In this document: positions 34,060-43,141 of the stretch, piece after piece
Layout of the letters: the number at the start of each line of letters is the position of its first letter
Position numbering within the stretch: the first letter of the stretch is position 1
Assembly (NCBI RefSeq): GCF_000511355.1
Contig: NC_023135.1
Coordinates: forward strand, 1,390,371 to 1,454,370
Reading direction: 5' to 3'
DNA length: 64,000 bases
Source: Leisingera methylohalidivorans DSM 14336
Lineage (GTDB): Bacteria > Pseudomonadota > Alphaproteobacteria > Rhodobacterales > Rhodobacteraceae
Notes under the pieces: model-generated
What the model was told of the DNA's origin: nothing
The model's input: the letters and a program-made list of their open reading frames with translations, nothing else
The model's database searches: none
Made by a program: the position numbers and the translations under genes

Positions 34060-35194
34060 GGCGGTGACGCTAACCACTAAGGGCAGCTCCCGAGGCCGGG
34101 GGGGCGCACAAGCACCTTCCCGCGGGGAGGGGCGGGCGTTGCCCGGCCTCGTGGCCAGGCGGAGCATTATTGCCGCGGGTGCATTTGCATTGGCTGCGGT
34201 TTCACCTGCTGTGGCAGAGAAATACGGCCTTGGCCGCCCGGCACTGCCGGAGGAAGTTGCGGCCTGGGATCTGGACGTGGCCCCGGACGGTACCGGCCTG
34301 CCTGCAGGTTCGGGTGATGTGTTCGCCGGCGAAGAGGTTTTTGCCGAAAAATGCGCGGTCTGTCACGGCGACTTTGCCGAAGGGGTCGGCAACTGGCCCA
34401 AGCTGGCAGGCGGGCAGGGCACGCTGGACCATGACGACCCGCTGAAGACGGTGGGCAGCTATTGGCCGTATCTGTCGACCACCTGGGACTATGTGAACCG
34501 GTCGATGCCGTTCGGAAACGCGCAGTCGCTGAGTGCGGATGAGGTCTATGCCATCACCGCCTATATCCTCTATTCCAATGATCTGGTGGATGAGGAGTTC
34601 GTGCTGTCGAATGAAACCTTCATGGATGTCGAACTGCCGAATGCCGATGGGTTCATTCTGGATGACCGGCTGGAGGCGGAAAAGCATTTCTGGAACCCGG
34701 AACCCTGCATGGCAGACTGCAAGGACAGTGTCGAGATCACCATGCGCGCCCTGGTGCTGGATGTGACGCCGGAGGAGGACAGCACCGGAGCACCTGCAGA
34801 AACTGCGCCGCCGGATGAGAGCGCCGCGGAGCAGGTGTTTGACGAAACTGTTGAAACCACTGCGGTTCCGGACCCGGAACTGGTCGCAAAAGGCGAAAAG
34901 GCCTTCAAGAAGTGCAAAGCCTGCCATCAGGTCGGGGACAATGCCAAGTCGAAGACAGGGCCCATTCTGAACGGTATCGTCGGCGCCCCTGCAGGCCATG
35001 CGGAGGGGTTCCGCTATTCCAAGGCGATGAAAACCGCAGCTGAGGGCGGGCTGGTCTGGGACGAGGCTGAACTGGCGGCCTTTCTGGCCAAGCCCAGAAA
35101 ATACATGAAGGGCACCAAGATGTCCTTCGCGGGTCTGAAAAAGGACAGCGATATCGAAGCCGTGATCGCCTATCTGCAGTCCTATTCGCAGTAG
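34043..35194 (+). CDS. soxD: Dihaem cytochrome c subunit SoxD
   Basis: SoxD is the cytochrome partner of SoxC. The 383-residue protein has two haem sites. CAVCH at 104-108 lies in the N-terminal domain. CKACH at 291-295 lies in a C-terminal domain that resembles mitochondrial-type cytochrome c2, with RYSKAMKTAA, a Lys-rich surface and KMSFAGLKK as probable Met ligand. An acidic Pro/Glu linker (EEDSTGAPAETAPPDES) separates the domains. The signal peptide (RRSIIAAGAFALAAVSPAVA) begins only at residue 39, so the first 38 residues, which overlap soxC, are odd; a later start is possible but no better ATG is seen. It is the last sox gene. Confidence 0.94.
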   Translation: MSRFPEAVTLTTKGSSRGRGGAQAPSRGEGRALPGLVARRSIIAAGAFALAAVSPAVAEKYGLGRPALPEEVAAWDLDVAPDGTGLPAGSGDVFAGEEVFAEKCAVCHGDFAEGVGNWPKLAGGQGTLDHDDPLKTVGSYWPYLSTTWDYVNRSMPFGNAQSLSADEVYAITAYILYSNDLVDEEFVLSNETFMDVELPNADGFILDDRLEAEKHFWNPEPCMADCKDSVEITMRALVLDVTPEEDSTGAPAETAPPDESAAEQVFDETVETTAVPDPELVAKGEKAFKKCKACHQVGDNAKSKTGPILNGIVGAPAGHAEGFRYSKAMKTAAEGGLVWDEAELAAFLAKPRKYMKGTKMSFAGLKKDSDIEAVIAYLQSYSQ

Positions 35195-35220
35195 AATCTG
35201 ACGGCCTGCACACTGACAGG

Positions 35221-35243
35221 GGGCGCCGCTGGCGCCCTTTTTT
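35221..35243 (+). terminator. Rho-independent terminator of the sox operon
   Basis: GGGCGCC-gct-GGCGCCC followed directly by TTTTTT lies 26 bp after the soxD stop. This is a textbook intrinsic terminator and marks the end of the sox transcript. Confidence 0.92.
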
Positions 35244-35280
35244 CTTGCGGGGCCGGCAGCCGGGGCGGCCGATCCGCCCG

Positions 35281-36288
35281 TCAGCTCCAGCCCTTGCGGA
35301 AGAAATGCGGCGAGGCGCCGAACTTGCGCTTGAACTGGCGGGAGAAATGCGTGGCTGAGTTGAAACCCGAAGCGAGCGCGATTTCGGTGACGCTCATCGA
35401 GGTTTCGTTCATCAGCGCAAAAGCGTGGCTGAGCCGCATGTCGAAGTAGACATGCATTGGGCTTTGGTTGAGATAGCGCGAGAACAGCCGTTCCAGCTGG
35501 CGGCGGGAAATGTCGAGCCGGTCGCAGAGTTCGCCGATCGACAGCGGTTCCTCGATTGATTCCTGCATCAGTTGCAGCGCGTTCAGCAGCCGCTGGTTGC
35601 GGCTGCCGATGGCCACCGCATAGTTGGATTTCTGCGGTGCGGCCTGACCGCCCGAGCGCACGTGCAGGCACATGTCGGCGACGATGATCGCGAGCTGCTT
35701 GCCGTGGCGTTCCTCGATCAGGTGCAGCATCATGTCGGTCGCAGCATTGCCGCCGCCGCAGGTCATCAGCGGGCCGGAGATCTCGAAAATGTTGGGGGAG
35801 GGCTCCAGGTTCGGGTAGCTCTCCAGAAAGCCCGGCTGGTTTTCCCAATGAAGGGTGAATTTGTGGTTCTTGATCAGCCCGGACTGGGCCAGCGCAAAGG
35901 CGCCGGTGCAGATGCCGCCGATGGAGCGGCCAAAGCGGCTTTCGCGGCGCAGCCAGTTCAGGGTGACCTCGCTGGCTGCGTTATGCGGCTCCACGCCGGC
36001 GCAGACAAAGCCCAGCGAATCCGAGGGCAGGGGCTGAAGCGGCGTGTCCGGTGTGATCACCATGCCGTTGGAGCAATGCAGCGGCTGGCCGTCTTCGGTC
36101 ATGATGTACCAGCGGTAGAGCCGGGTGCCGGTCACCTGATTGGCAATGCGCAAAGGTTCGATGGCGGCGGCCACGGGCAGCATCGTCGCTTTCGGCAGCA
36201 GCAGGAAGTAAAAGTCCTGCGGTTCGCCTTCGAAGGGAACGGCGAGATTGGCGGCGGCGCCTTTCTGAACGAAACTGTCATCGGCCAT
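35281..36288 (-). CDS. GlxA-family AraC-type transcriptional regulator
   Basis: The 335-residue protein combines an N-terminal DJ-1/PfpI-like domain with a C-terminal AraC helix-turn-helix pair. The first has FYFLLLPKATMLPVAAAIEP and a Cys in SIGGICTGAFALAQSGL where amidases keep their nucleophile. The second has SIGELCDRLDISRRQLERLF and SVTEIALASGFNSATHFSRQ, followed by KRKFGASPHFFRK. GlxA-type regulators sense small nitrogen compounds such as betaine, carnitine or choline derivatives. The ATG at 36288 is preferred over an upstream in-frame start. It is divergent from clpP, with a 253-bp gap that shows no gene. The ligand is unknown. Confidence 0.9.
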   Translation of the reverse strand: MADDSFVQKGAAANLAVPFEGEPQDFYFLLLPKATMLPVAAAIEPLRIANQVTGTRLYRWYIMTEDGQPLHCSNGMVITPDTPLQPLPSDSLGFVCAGVEPHNAASEVTLNWLRRESRFGRSIGGICTGAFALAQSGLIKNHKFTLHWENQPGFLESYPNLEPSPNIFEISGPLMTCGGGNAATDMMLHLIEERHGKQLAIIVADMCLHVRSGGQAAPQKSNYAVAIGSRNQRLLNALQLMQESIEEPLSIGELCDRLDISRRQLERLFSRYLNQSPMHVYFDMRLSHAFALMNETSMSVTEIALASGFNSATHFSRQFKRKFGASPHFFRKGWS

Positions 36289-36541
36289 GGCGGAACCCCA
36301 GCGTGGCACCCGGGATTTGGCCCCCCGGGTGGAATTCGGACTTGAGTTTGTTTCCTAAGGCCCTGCCGCGCGCCGCAGCCCAAGAATAGCGACAGCGTTC
36401 CAACGGATTGCGACACAGTATGCAGCTTTGCGGCAACGTAAAATGGCTGCCGCCCCTTGCAGGTCAAAAGTGGCGATACTAAGACTCGGGTAACACAAGG
36501 TCGGGTATGGTGCCGGACATAAGCAACGCAGGCAGGTCGAA

Positions 36542-37174
36542 ATGATTGATCCCAGAGAAACATACATGAATACCCTGGTCCCGATGGTGGTGGAGCAGAC
36601 CAGCCGGGGCGAGCGGGCCTATGACATTTTTTCCCGCCTGCTGAAGGAGCGGATCATCTTCCTGAACGGTCCGGTGCATGACGGGATGAGCTCGCTGATC
36701 GTGGCGCAGCTGCTGCATCTTGAGGCGGAAAATCCGTCCAAGGAAATCTCGATGTACATCAATTCGCCCGGCGGCGTTGTGACCTCGGGCCTGTCGATTT
36801 ATGACACCATGCAGTACATCAAGCCCAAGGTTTCGACCCTGGTGATTGGCCAGGCGGCTTCGATGGGATCGCTGCTGCTGACTGCTGGCGAAAAAGGCAT
36901 GCGTTTCTCGCTGCCGAATTCCCGCGTGATGGTGCACCAGCCCTCTGGCGGGTTCCAGGGCCAGGCGACCGATATCATGATCCACGCCGAGGAAACTCTG
37001 AAGCTGAAGAAGCGGTTGAACGAGATCTACGTCAAGCACACCGGCCAGGAATACGACAAGATCGTCGAGGCGCTGGAGCGGGACAATTTCATGTCTCCGG
37101 AAGAAGCCAAGGAGTTCGGCCTGATCGATGAGATTGTGGAAAACCGCGCTAAAGGCGACGAAGGGCAGGCGTAA
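36542..37174 (+). CDS. clpP: ATP-dependent Clp protease proteolytic subunit ClpP
   Basis: ClpP forms the 14-subunit serine protease chamber that works with ClpX or ClpA. The 210-residue protein shows the complete family pattern: [38 protein letters not shown], nucleophile Ser107 in [10 protein letters not shown], and His132 in [16 protein letters not shown]. The Asp of the triad follows in the C-terminal third. The start at 36542 gives a propeptide of normal alphaproteobacterial length; the ATG at 36566 is an alternative. clpX follows after 149 bp on the same strand. Confidence 0.96.
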   Translation: MIDPRETYMNTLVPMVVEQTSRGERAYDIFSRLLKERIIFLNGPVHDGMSSLIVAQLLHLEAENPSKEISMYINSPGGVVTSGLSIYDTMQYIKPKVSTLVIGQAASMGSLLLTAGEKGMRFSLPNSRVMVHQPSGGFQGQATDIMIHAEETLKLKKRLNEIYVKHTGQEYDKIVEALERDNFMSPEEAKEFGLIDEIVENRAKGDEGQA

Positions 37175-37195
37175 GGCCTGCGGATGTGAACAGCC

Positions 37196-37224
37196 GTGTG
37201 CCCCGTGTTTGGTGTGGGGCGCAC
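37196..37224 (+). terminator. Hairpin in the clpP-clpX gap
   Basis: GTGTGCCCC and GGGGCGCAC form a 9-bp stem with one G-U pair, followed by TTT, 21 bp after the clpP stop. It may partly terminate clpP transcription and let clpX be set separately. Confidence 0.45.
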
Positions 37225-37323
37225 TTTCACATTGTGGCGGCCTAAGCACTCGCTTAAGCTGGCAGAAAGTTGAGAAGCCCCGCGGTGCGGGAGCAGCGGA
37301 CCGGGCGGACTGAAAGGTAGACC

Positions 37324-38592
37324 ATGGCGACGAATTCAGGCGGCGACAGCAAAAACACCCTCTATTGCAGCTTCTGCGGCAAGAGCCAGCATGAAGTGCG
37401 CAAGCTGATCGCAGGCCCCACCGTGTTCATTTGCGATGAATGCGTCGAACTGTGCATGGATATCATCCGTGAAGAAACCAAGGCTTCCGGGCTGAAGGCC
37501 ACCGATGGTGTGCCTACGCCCAAGGACATCTGCCAGGTTCTGGATGACTATGTGATCGGCCAGGCCACAGCCAAACGGGTGCTGTCGGTTGCGGTGCACA
37601 ATCATTACAAACGTCTGAACCACGCGCAAAAGGCCGGGTCGGACATTGAGTTGGCGAAATCGAATATCCTGCTGATCGGCCCCACCGGCTGCGGCAAGAC
37701 CTTGCTGGCGCAGACGCTGGCGCGGATCCTGGATGTGCCGTTCACCATGGCGGATGCCACCACGCTGACCGAAGCCGGCTATGTGGGCGAGGATGTCGAG
37801 AACATCATCCTGAAGCTGCTGCAATCGTCGGAATACAATGTCGAGCGCGCGCAGCGCGGCATCGTCTATATCGACGAGGTCGATAAGATCACCCGCAAGT
37901 CGGAAAACCCCTCGATCACCCGCGACGTGTCGGGCGAGGGCGTGCAGCAGGCGCTGCTGAAACTGATGGAAGGCACTGTGGCCAGCGTACCGCCGCAGGG
38001 CGGGCGCAAGCATCCGCAGCAGGAATTCCTGCAGGTGGATACCACCAATATCCTGTTCATCTGCGGCGGTGCATTTGCCGGGCTGGACAAGATCATCTCG
38101 GCCCGCGGCAAAGGGTCGGCAATGGGCTTTGGCGCGGACGTGCGCGACAATGACGACCGCGGCGTCGGCGAGGTGTTCCAGGAACTGGAACCAGAAGATC
38201 TGCTGAAATTCGGCCTGATCCCGGAATTTGTCGGCCGTCTGCCGGTGCTGGCAACCCTGGAAGACCTGGACGAGGACGCGCTGGTCATCATCCTGACCCA
38301 GCCCAAGAACGCCCTGGTCAAGCAGTATCAGCGTCTGTTCGAGCTGGAAGACACCGAGCTGGACTTTACCGAAGAGGCGCTGAGCGCGATTGCCCGCAAG
38401 GCGATCGAGCGTAAGACCGGTGCCCGTGGGCTGCGGTCGATCATGGAGGATATCCTGCTGGATACCATGTTCGATCTGCCGGGCATGGACAGCGTGACCA
38501 AGGTGGTTGTGAACGAAGAGGCCGTGACCTCCGACGCGCAGCCGCTGATGATCCACGCGGATGCCGAGAAAGAGCCGGCTTCGGCAGGGTGA
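37324..38592 (+). CDS. clpX: ATP-dependent Clp protease unfoldase subunit ClpX
   Basis: ClpX recognises, unfolds and feeds substrates to ClpP. The 422-residue protein has the N-terminal zinc-binding domain with four cysteines (Cys15, Cys18, Cys37, Cys40 in YCSFCGKS and FICDECVE). Its AAA+ module has Walker A GPTGCGKT at 119-126, Walker [11 protein letters not shown] near 180 and the sensor-2 region [20 protein letters not shown]. The pore loop YVGEDVEN is present. Length and sequence are fully typical. A strong terminator follows. In Rhodobacteraceae ClpXP helps cell-cycle and gene-transfer control, but nothing specific is visible here. Confidence 0.97.
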   Translation: MATNSGGDSKNTLYCSFCGKSQHEVRKLIAGPTVFICDECVELCMDIIREETKASGLKATDGVPTPKDICQVLDDYVIGQATAKRVLSVAVHNHYKRLNHAQKAGSDIELAKSNILLIGPTGCGKTLLAQTLARILDVPFTMADATTLTEAGYVGEDVENIILKLLQSSEYNVERAQRGIVYIDEVDKITRKSENPSITRDVSGEGVQQALLKLMEGTVASVPPQGGRKHPQQEFLQVDTTNILFICGGAFAGLDKIISARGKGSAMGFGADVRDNDDRGVGEVFQELEPEDLLKFGLIPEFVGRLPVLATLEDLDEDALVIILTQPKNALVKQYQRLFELEDTELDFTEEALSAIARKAIERKTGARGLRSIMEDILLDTMFDLPGMDSVTKVVVNEEAVTSDAQPLMIHADAEKEPASAG

Positions 38593-38608
38593 ATGCACAG
38601 GATCCAAG

Positions 38609-38644
38609 GCAAACGGCGCGGTCCTACCCGCGCCGTTTGCTTTT
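38609..38644 (+). terminator. Rho-independent terminator after clpX
   Basis: GCAAACGGCGCGG-tcctac-CCGCGCCGTTTGC is a perfect 13-bp stem followed by TTTT, 17 bp after the clpX stop. Confidence 0.9.
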
Positions 38645-38701
38645 GGAGCCGGGATGTATGGGGGCGCTGGCCCCGCAGCGGCAGACCGCTGAATCCCGAG
38701 G

Positions 38702-38720
38702 ATATTTCAGACAACAAGAT
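38702..38720 (+). repeat. Interspersed motif, divergent copy 3
   Basis: ATATTTCAGACAACAAGAT shares its first half with the motif at 3022-3041 and 22327-22346. It lies directly before the ribosome-binding site of the RidA-like gene. Confidence 0.35.
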
Positions 38721-38731
38721 GGAGCAGGACA

Positions 38732-39097
38732 GTGATCAAACGGATTTCGTCTGGCGGAGAATTTGAGGCTAAAATCGGCTACTGCCGCGCTGTTGTGGCT
38801 GGCGGGTTTGTGCATGTGGCGGGCACTGTCGGCCAGGGCGATGATGCGGCAGCACAGTGCCGGTCGGCGCTGGACACCATTGGCGCAGCCCTGGAAAAGG
38901 CAGGCGCAAGCTTCGCGGATGTGGTGCGGGTGAACTATTACCTGCCGGATGCAGCGGAGTTCGAATCTTGCTGGCCGGTCCTGGCAGAAACCTTTGGAGC
39001 CAATCCGCCCGCGGCAACAATGATCGAGTGCAACCTGATTGATCCGAAGTTCCGGATCGAAATCGAGGTGACGGCGCTGGCATCGGCGGAAAGCTGA
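38732..39097 (+). CDS. RidA/YjgF-family protein
   Basis: The 121-residue protein belongs to the RidA superfamily of trimeric enamine/imine deaminases that protect enzymes from 2-aminoacrylate. Characteristic segments are YCRAVVAGGFVHVAGTVG, ALDTIGAALEKAGASFADVV, RVNYYLPDAAEF and PPAATMIECNLIDPKFRIEI. The arginine found before the last strand in true RidA deaminases is replaced by a different context (FRIEIE), so deaminase activity is not assured. The start is GTG at 38732, with GGAG 7 nt upstream. It stands alone after the clpX terminator. Confidence 0.87.
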   Translation: MIKRISSGGEFEAKIGYCRAVVAGGFVHVAGTVGQGDDAAAQCRSALDTIGAALEKAGASFADVVRVNYYLPDAAEFESCWPVLAETFGANPPAATMIECNLIDPKFRIEIEVTALASAES

Positions 39098-39232
39098 TCC
39101 TGCAAGGCGTCTCTAAACCCGCTTGAAGCTAAACTTCCATTTCCCGCCGGGGTTCTTTCGGAGACGGCGCAAGCCACTGGACCTTTGCGGGAAATTGGGC
39201 CATATCAGAGACGGAAAAATCCGGAGGCACCG

Positions 39233-39619
39233 ATGGGAATCCTGAACACTCTTCTGAGCGCTGTGACCTGGTGGAACGGATCCACCCTGAACACCCGGAT
39301 ATTCACCGCCCGCAAAGGCATCAAGGTGGGCGAAGATGATCAGGGCAATGTGTTCTACCGCAACGCCGATGACAGCAAGCGCTGGGTGATGTTCAACGGT
39401 GAAGTCGAAGCCTCGCGGGTGAGCCCGGACTGGCACGGCTGGCTGCACCGCACCTTTGACGATTTGCCGAGCGAGAAGCCCTTGAATCACAAGCCCTGGG
39501 AAAAACCGCATCAGGAAAACCTGACCGGCACTATGATGGCCTATGCGCCGGCGGGGTCGATCCGCGCAGGCGGGGAACCCAAGGAGCGCCGCGACTATGA
39601 GGCCTGGGTGCCCGAGTAA
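39233..39619 (+). CDS. NADH:ubiquinone oxidoreductase accessory subunit, NDUFA12 family
   Basis: The 128-residue protein matches the NDUFA12/B17.2 family, an accessory subunit of mitochondrial and alphaproteobacterial complex I. Signature segments are [40 protein letters not shown] and [24 protein letters not shown] just before the ATG at 39233 sets the start. It sits away from the nuo operon, as is usual for this gene in alphaproteobacteria, and is followed 24 bp later by mlaD on the same strand. Confidence 0.94.
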   Translation: MGILNTLLSAVTWWNGSTLNTRIFTARKGIKVGEDDQGNVFYRNADDSKRWVMFNGEVEASRVSPDWHGWLHRTFDDLPSEKPLNHKPWEKPHQENLTGTMMAYAPAGSIRAGGEPKERRDYEAWVPE

Positions 39620-39643
39620 AACATCTGCCAGAAGGCTGATTTC

Positions 39644-40099
39644 ATGTCCCACAATCCTACCGAAGTTTTTGCCGGCGGCGTCGTGCTGGCTGCTGCTGTC
39701 GCCTTTGCCGTCTATGCCGGCCAGGCAGCCGGTCTGTCGCGCGGCGGTTCGACCTATGATTTGAAGGCCTCTTTCCGGTCGCTGGAAGGGGTCAGTGTCG
39801 GCACCGATGTGCGGCTGGCCGGGGTCAAGATCGGAACCGTGACCGGCGTCGGCCTGAACCCGGAAACCTTCCGCGCGGATACCATGTTCTCTGTCAAAGA
39901 AGGCATCGAAATCCCCGATGACAGCGCGGTTGTGATCTCCTCCGAAGGGTTGCTGGGCGGAAACTTTGTTGAGATTATGCCCGGCGGCTCGCCTTTTGCC
40001 TTTGAAGCGGGCGATGAGATCGAAGATACTCAGGGTGCGGTCAGCCTGATTTCCCTGCTGGTCAAGTTTGTTGCCGGCGGCGGCGAGGGCGGTTCTTGA
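39644..40099 (+). CDS. mlaD: MlaD-type phospholipid-transport periplasmic component
   Basis: MlaD is the membrane-anchored MCE-domain ring protein of the Mla system, which moves phospholipids between the outer and inner membranes. The 151-residue protein has one N-terminal helix (FAGGVVLAAAVAFAVYAGQA) and an MCE domain, YDLKASFRSLEGVSVGTDVR, LAGVKIGTVTGVGLNPETF and SSEGLLGGNFVEIMPGGSP. mlaE, mlaF and mlaB are not next to it. Its stop overlaps the start of the next gene (TGATG), so the two are coupled. Confidence 0.93.
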   Translation: MSHNPTEVFAGGVVLAAAVAFAVYAGQAAGLSRGGSTYDLKASFRSLEGVSVGTDVRLAGVKIGTVTGVGLNPETFRADTMFSVKEGIEIPDDSAVVISSEGLLGGNFVEIMPGGSPFAFEAGDEIEDTQGAVSLISLLVKFVAGGGEGGS

Positions 40100-40461
40100 T
40101 GCGCTTCGCCGCGGCAGCAGTGGCCTGCGCGCTGGCCATGCCGGCCTGGGGCCAGGAGCGGTCGGCGGCGCAGGGCAGCGCCGCGGTTCTGAGAGCGCTG
40201 GACAAGGTCAACGGCCACACCATGGATGCGGAAGTGGCGATCGGAGCCAGTTCGGAAATGTTCGGCCTGATGGTGACCGTGTCGGACTGCCGTTTCCCCA
40301 AGGAGAACCCGACGGGGGATGCCTTTGCCTTTCTGACTGTGCGGGACCCCGGCGATGGGGCCACGCATTTCCAGGGCTGGATGGTGGCGTCCAGCCCGGC
40401 CCTGAACGCGCTGGATCACAACCGCTACGATGTCTGGGTCATGCGCTGCAGCAGCAGCTGA
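40099..40461 (+). CDS. Exported DUF2155 protein
   Basis: The 120-residue protein has a signal peptide ([18 protein letters not shown]) and a DUF2155 domain, recognised by [56 protein letters not shown] and YDVWVMRC. Two conserved cysteines probably form a disulfide. The family is specific to alphaproteobacteria and lies next to NDUFA12 and mlaD, as here; its function is unknown but an envelope role is likely. Its 3' end overlaps the convergent aat gene by 37 bp. Confidence 0.88.
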   Translation: MRFAAAAVACALAMPAWGQERSAAQGSAAVLRALDKVNGHTMDAEVAIGASSEMFGLMVTVSDCRFPKENPTGDAFAFLTVRDPGDGATHFQGWMVASSPALNALDHNRYDVWVMRCSSS

Positions 40462-41057
40462 GGCCCGGGCACAGCCGGCCGGGTGAAATCGGCATCCGTT
40501 TTCAGGGCCTCGCGCAATAGGGCCTGGTAGCGCGCACGGGTAACCTCGATCCCGCCAAGCGATGCAAGGTGCGGGGTCAGGAATTGCGTGTCGCACAGCC
40601 TGTAGCCCGCCTGCACCAGCCTGTCCGTCAGATAGGCCAATGCCACTTTGGAAGCATCCCGGCGGCGTGAGAACATGCTTTCGCCGAAAAAAGCGCCGCC
40701 CAGCGAGACACCATAGGTGCCGCCGGCCAGAACACCGTCCTGCCAGACCTCCAGAGAATGCGCGTTGCCCATCAGGTGCAGGTCCAGATAGCGATCGCGG
40801 ATTTCCCCGTTGATCCAGGTTTCGGCCCGGTCGGCGCAGCCGTCCACGACAGCGCCGAAATCCCGGTTCACGGTGACCTCAAAGCCGCCGTTGCGGATGC
40901 GTTTGGCCAGTGAGCGGGAAATGCGGAACCCGTTCAGAGGCAGGATGCCACGCCGCTTGGGATCGACCCAGAACACTTCGGGGTCGTCGCGGTGTTCGGC
41001 CATCGGGAAAACACCGGCAGAATAGGCGTGCAGTAAAAGATCCGCGGTCAGGCTCAT
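40425..41057 (-). CDS. aat: Leucyl/phenylalanyl-tRNA--protein transferase
   Basis: Aat adds Leu or Phe to proteins with N-terminal Arg or Lys and marks them for ClpAP degradation in the N-end rule pathway. The 210-residue protein begins within the conserved [10 protein letters not shown] segment and has [53 protein letters not shown] and [16 protein letters not shown]. The length is normal. It overlaps the DUF2155 gene tail to tail by 37 bp. With clpP and clpX nearby, several protein-turnover genes cluster here, though on different transcripts. Confidence 0.96.
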   Translation of the reverse strand: MSLTADLLLHAYSAGVFPMAEHRDDPEVFWVDPKRRGILPLNGFRISRSLAKRIRNGGFEVTVNRDFGAVVDGCADRAETWINGEIRDRYLDLHLMGNAHSLEVWQDGVLAGGTYGVSLGGAFFGESMFSRRRDASKVALAYLTDRLVQAGYRLCDTQFLTPHLASLGGIEVTRARYQALLREALKTDADFTRPAVPGPQLLLQRMTQTS

Positions 41058-41091
41058 GGTGAAAGGCAGTATACCGGAAAAATGCGGGAAA

Positions 41092-41125
41092 ATGTAAAAC
41101 GGGGCGCAGCCAATGGCGCGCCCCG
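41092..41125 (-). terminator. Rho-independent terminator of accBC
   Basis: Read on the minus strand, CGGGGCGC, a 10-nt loop, GCGCCCCG and then TTTTACATTTTC follow 6 bp after the accC stop. The 8-bp stem and T-rich tail make a good intrinsic terminator. Confidence 0.8.
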
Positions 41126-41131
41126 CTGAAT

Positions 41132-42481
41132 TTATCCCGGCTGGTTATCTTCCAGCCAGCGTTCCAGCCAGTGGATGCCGTAGTCGCCGGTGTGGATATC
41201 CTGTTCCTGCAGCAACGCGTGGAACAGCGGCACGGTGGTGTCGATCCCGTCGATGATCAGCTCGCCCAAGGCGCGGTTCAGGCGCGCCAGCGCCTCGGTC
41301 CGGTCGCGGCCATGCACGATCAGCTTGCCGATCAGCGAGTCGTAGTAGGGTGGAATCGAATAGCCGTCATAAAGCGCCGAATCCATTCGCACACCCAATC
41401 CGCCGGGGGCGTGGTACTGGGTGATCTTGCCTGGGCAGGGGGAAAAATTCGGCAGCTTTTCGGCGGTGATCCGGACCTCGATGGCGTGGCCGTTGATTTC
41501 CAGTTCGTCCTGGGTAAAGGACAGCGGCAATCCTTCGGCGACCCTGATTTGCTCGCGCACCAGGTCGACGCCGAAGATCGCCTCGGTTACCGGGTGCTCC
41601 ACCTGCAGACGGGTGTTCATCTCGATGAAGTAGAATTCACCGTCTTCATAGAGGAATTCCACGGTCCCGGCGCCGGAATACCCCATTTTGCCAATTGCGT
41701 CGGCGCATATCTTGCCGATACGGGCGCGTTCTTCCGGGGTGATGCTGGGACCGGGAGCCTCCTCGAACACCTTCTGGTGGCGGCGCTGCAGCGAGCAGTC
41801 GCGCTCGGCCAGATGAACACCGGTCTCCTTGCCGTCGCCAAAGACCTGCACTTCGATGTGACGCGGCTTCTGGAGGTATTTCTCCATGTAGACTTCGTCA
41901 TTGCCAAAGGCAGCCTTGGCTTCCGAACGTGCGGTGGAGAATGCGGAGGCCAGCTCTTTCTCGTTCAGGGCCACTTTCATGCCGCGGCCGCCGCCGCCGG
42001 CGGTGGCCTTGATGATCACCGGGTAGCCCATCTCTGCGGCAGCTTTCCTGGCCGCGGCGATATCGGGCACGCCGCCGTCGGATCCCGGAACAACCGGAAT
42101 GCCAAGTTTCAGGGCGGTTTCCTTGGCGGTGATCTTGTCGCCCATGATGCGAATGTGCGCTGCCGACGGGCCGATGAAAGTCAGCCCGTGGTCTTCGATG
42201 ATCTGCACAAAATTGGCGTTTTCCGACAGAAAGCCATAGCCCGGGTGAATTGCCTGGGCGCCGGTGATCTCGGCGGCCGAGATGATGGCCGGTATCGACA
42301 GGTAGCTTTGGCTGCCGGAGGGCGGGCCGATACAGACCGATTCATCAGCCATGCGGACGTGCATTGCGTCGGCATCCGCAGTGGAGTGCACAGCAACCGA
42401 TTTGATGCCCATTTCCCGGCAGGCACGGATCACGCGAAGGGCGATCTCGCCGCGGTTGGCAATCAGGATCTTGTCAAACAT
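41132..42481 (-). CDS. accC: Acetyl-CoA carboxylase biotin carboxylase subunit AccC
   Basis: AccC carboxylates biotin on AccB with ATP and bicarbonate, the first step of malonyl-CoA formation. The 449-residue protein has the N-terminal preATP-grasp segment ([20 protein letters not shown]), the ATP-grasp domain with [16 protein letters not shown] and the active-site region [20 protein letters not shown] followed by EHPVTE, and a C-terminal domain with [11 protein letters not shown]. Length and motifs are standard. It lies 9 bp after accB; the pair is the usual bacterial accBC operon. Confidence 0.97.
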   Translation of the reverse strand: MFDKILIANRGEIALRVIRACREMGIKSVAVHSTADADAMHVRMADESVCIGPPSGSQSYLSIPAIISAAEITGAQAIHPGYGFLSENANFVQIIEDHGLTFIGPSAAHIRIMGDKITAKETALKLGIPVVPGSDGGVPDIAAARKAAAEMGYPVIIKATAGGGGRGMKVALNEKELASAFSTARSEAKAAFGNDEVYMEKYLQKPRHIEVQVFGDGKETGVHLAERDCSLQRRHQKVFEEAPGPSITPEERARIGKICADAIGKMGYSGAGTVEFLYEDGEFYFIEMNTRLQVEHPVTEAIFGVDLVREQIRVAEGLPLSFTQDELEINGHAIEVRITAEKLPNFSPCPGKITQYHAPGGLGVRMDSALYDGYSIPPYYDSLIGKLIVHGRDRTEALARLNRALGELIIDGIDTTVPLFHALLQEQDIHTGDYGIHWLERWLEDNQPG

Positions 42482-42490
42482 TGCAGATCC

Positions 42491-42985
42491 TTACTCGATG
42501 ATGGCCAGGGGAGTTCCGAATTCAACGGCGGCGCCGTCTTCAACCAGAATGCGTTTCACGGTGCCCGCTTTCGGCGCCGGAATATGGTTCATGGTCTTCA
42601 TTGCCTCGACGATCAGCAGGGTGTCGCCTTCGCTCACCTTCTGGCCCACGGAGATGAAGGCGGGCGAGCCGGGTTCGGCCTGCAGATAGACCGTGCCGAC
42701 CATCGGCGAGGTCACGGCGCCGGGGTGGTTGGCCGGGTCGTCGCTGGCGGCGGCGGGGGCTGCAGCGGCAGCAGGGGCAGCGGCTGCAATCGGAGCAGCA
42801 GCAGTGGCAGGCACGGCAACCTGCATCGGCGCGGCCATCGCGGTCTGGCGGGAGACACGCACATTCAGGCTGTCGTCGTCGCCATAGTCCCGTTTGACCT
42901 GCAGCTCGGTCAGGTCGTTTTCGCGCAGCAGTTCCGCCAGCGCCTTGATGAATGCCACGTCCGCTTCGTGAGATTTGTTTGTCAT
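42491..42985 (-). CDS. accB: Biotin carboxyl carrier protein AccB
   Basis: AccB carries biotin between the carboxylase and transferase parts of acetyl-CoA carboxylase. The 164-residue protein has an N-terminal dimerisation region, an Ala/Pro-rich flexible linker (about residues 50-85) and a C-terminal biotinyl domain with Lys130 in the biotinylation motif EAMKTMN. The ATG at 42985 follows GAGGAAA; an in-frame start five codons earlier is rejected. A strong hairpin lies 24-45 nt before the start in the leader. Confidence 0.96.
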   Translation of the reverse strand: MTNKSHEADVAFIKALAELLRENDLTELQVKRDYGDDDSLNVRVSRQTAMAAPMQVAVPATAAAPIAAAAPAAAAAPAAASDDPANHPGAVTSPMVGTVYLQAEPGSPAFISVGQKVSEGDTLLIVEAMKTMNHIPAPKAGTVKRILVEDGAAVEFGTPLAIIE

Positions 42986-43008
42986 ATTTTCCTCAGCCAA
43001 GTCCGACA

Positions 43009-43030
43009 GGCCCGCCAGTGCAGGCGGGCC
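43009..43030 (-). promoter_or_regulatory. Leader hairpin in front of accB
   Basis: GGCCCGCC, a 6-nt loop and GGCGGGCC form a perfect 8-bp stem in the accB leader. It may end transcription from the LuxR-type gene upstream on the same strand, or take part in accB control. No T-run follows. Confidence 0.4.
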
Positions 43031-43141
43031 GGAAATTAGGGCGCTTATAGGGCAAGGATTACCGCAAGGAAAGCACCGTCGACCCGGGCTGTAACATGAA
43101 GGCAGATTGACGGATTTGCAATTGCCGGACTGGTTTTTATC

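Noticed and set aside
36300..36400. A tRNA-like sequence in the GlxA-clpP gap
   Set aside because: A GTCCGAATTCCACCC stretch on the minus strand resembles a T-arm end, but no cloverleaf with anticodon and acceptor stems can be built around it.
41171..43039. A 622-residue open frame antisense to accC and accB
   Set aside because: It spans two genuine genes on the other strand, ignores their boundary and shows no motif or ribosome-binding site.
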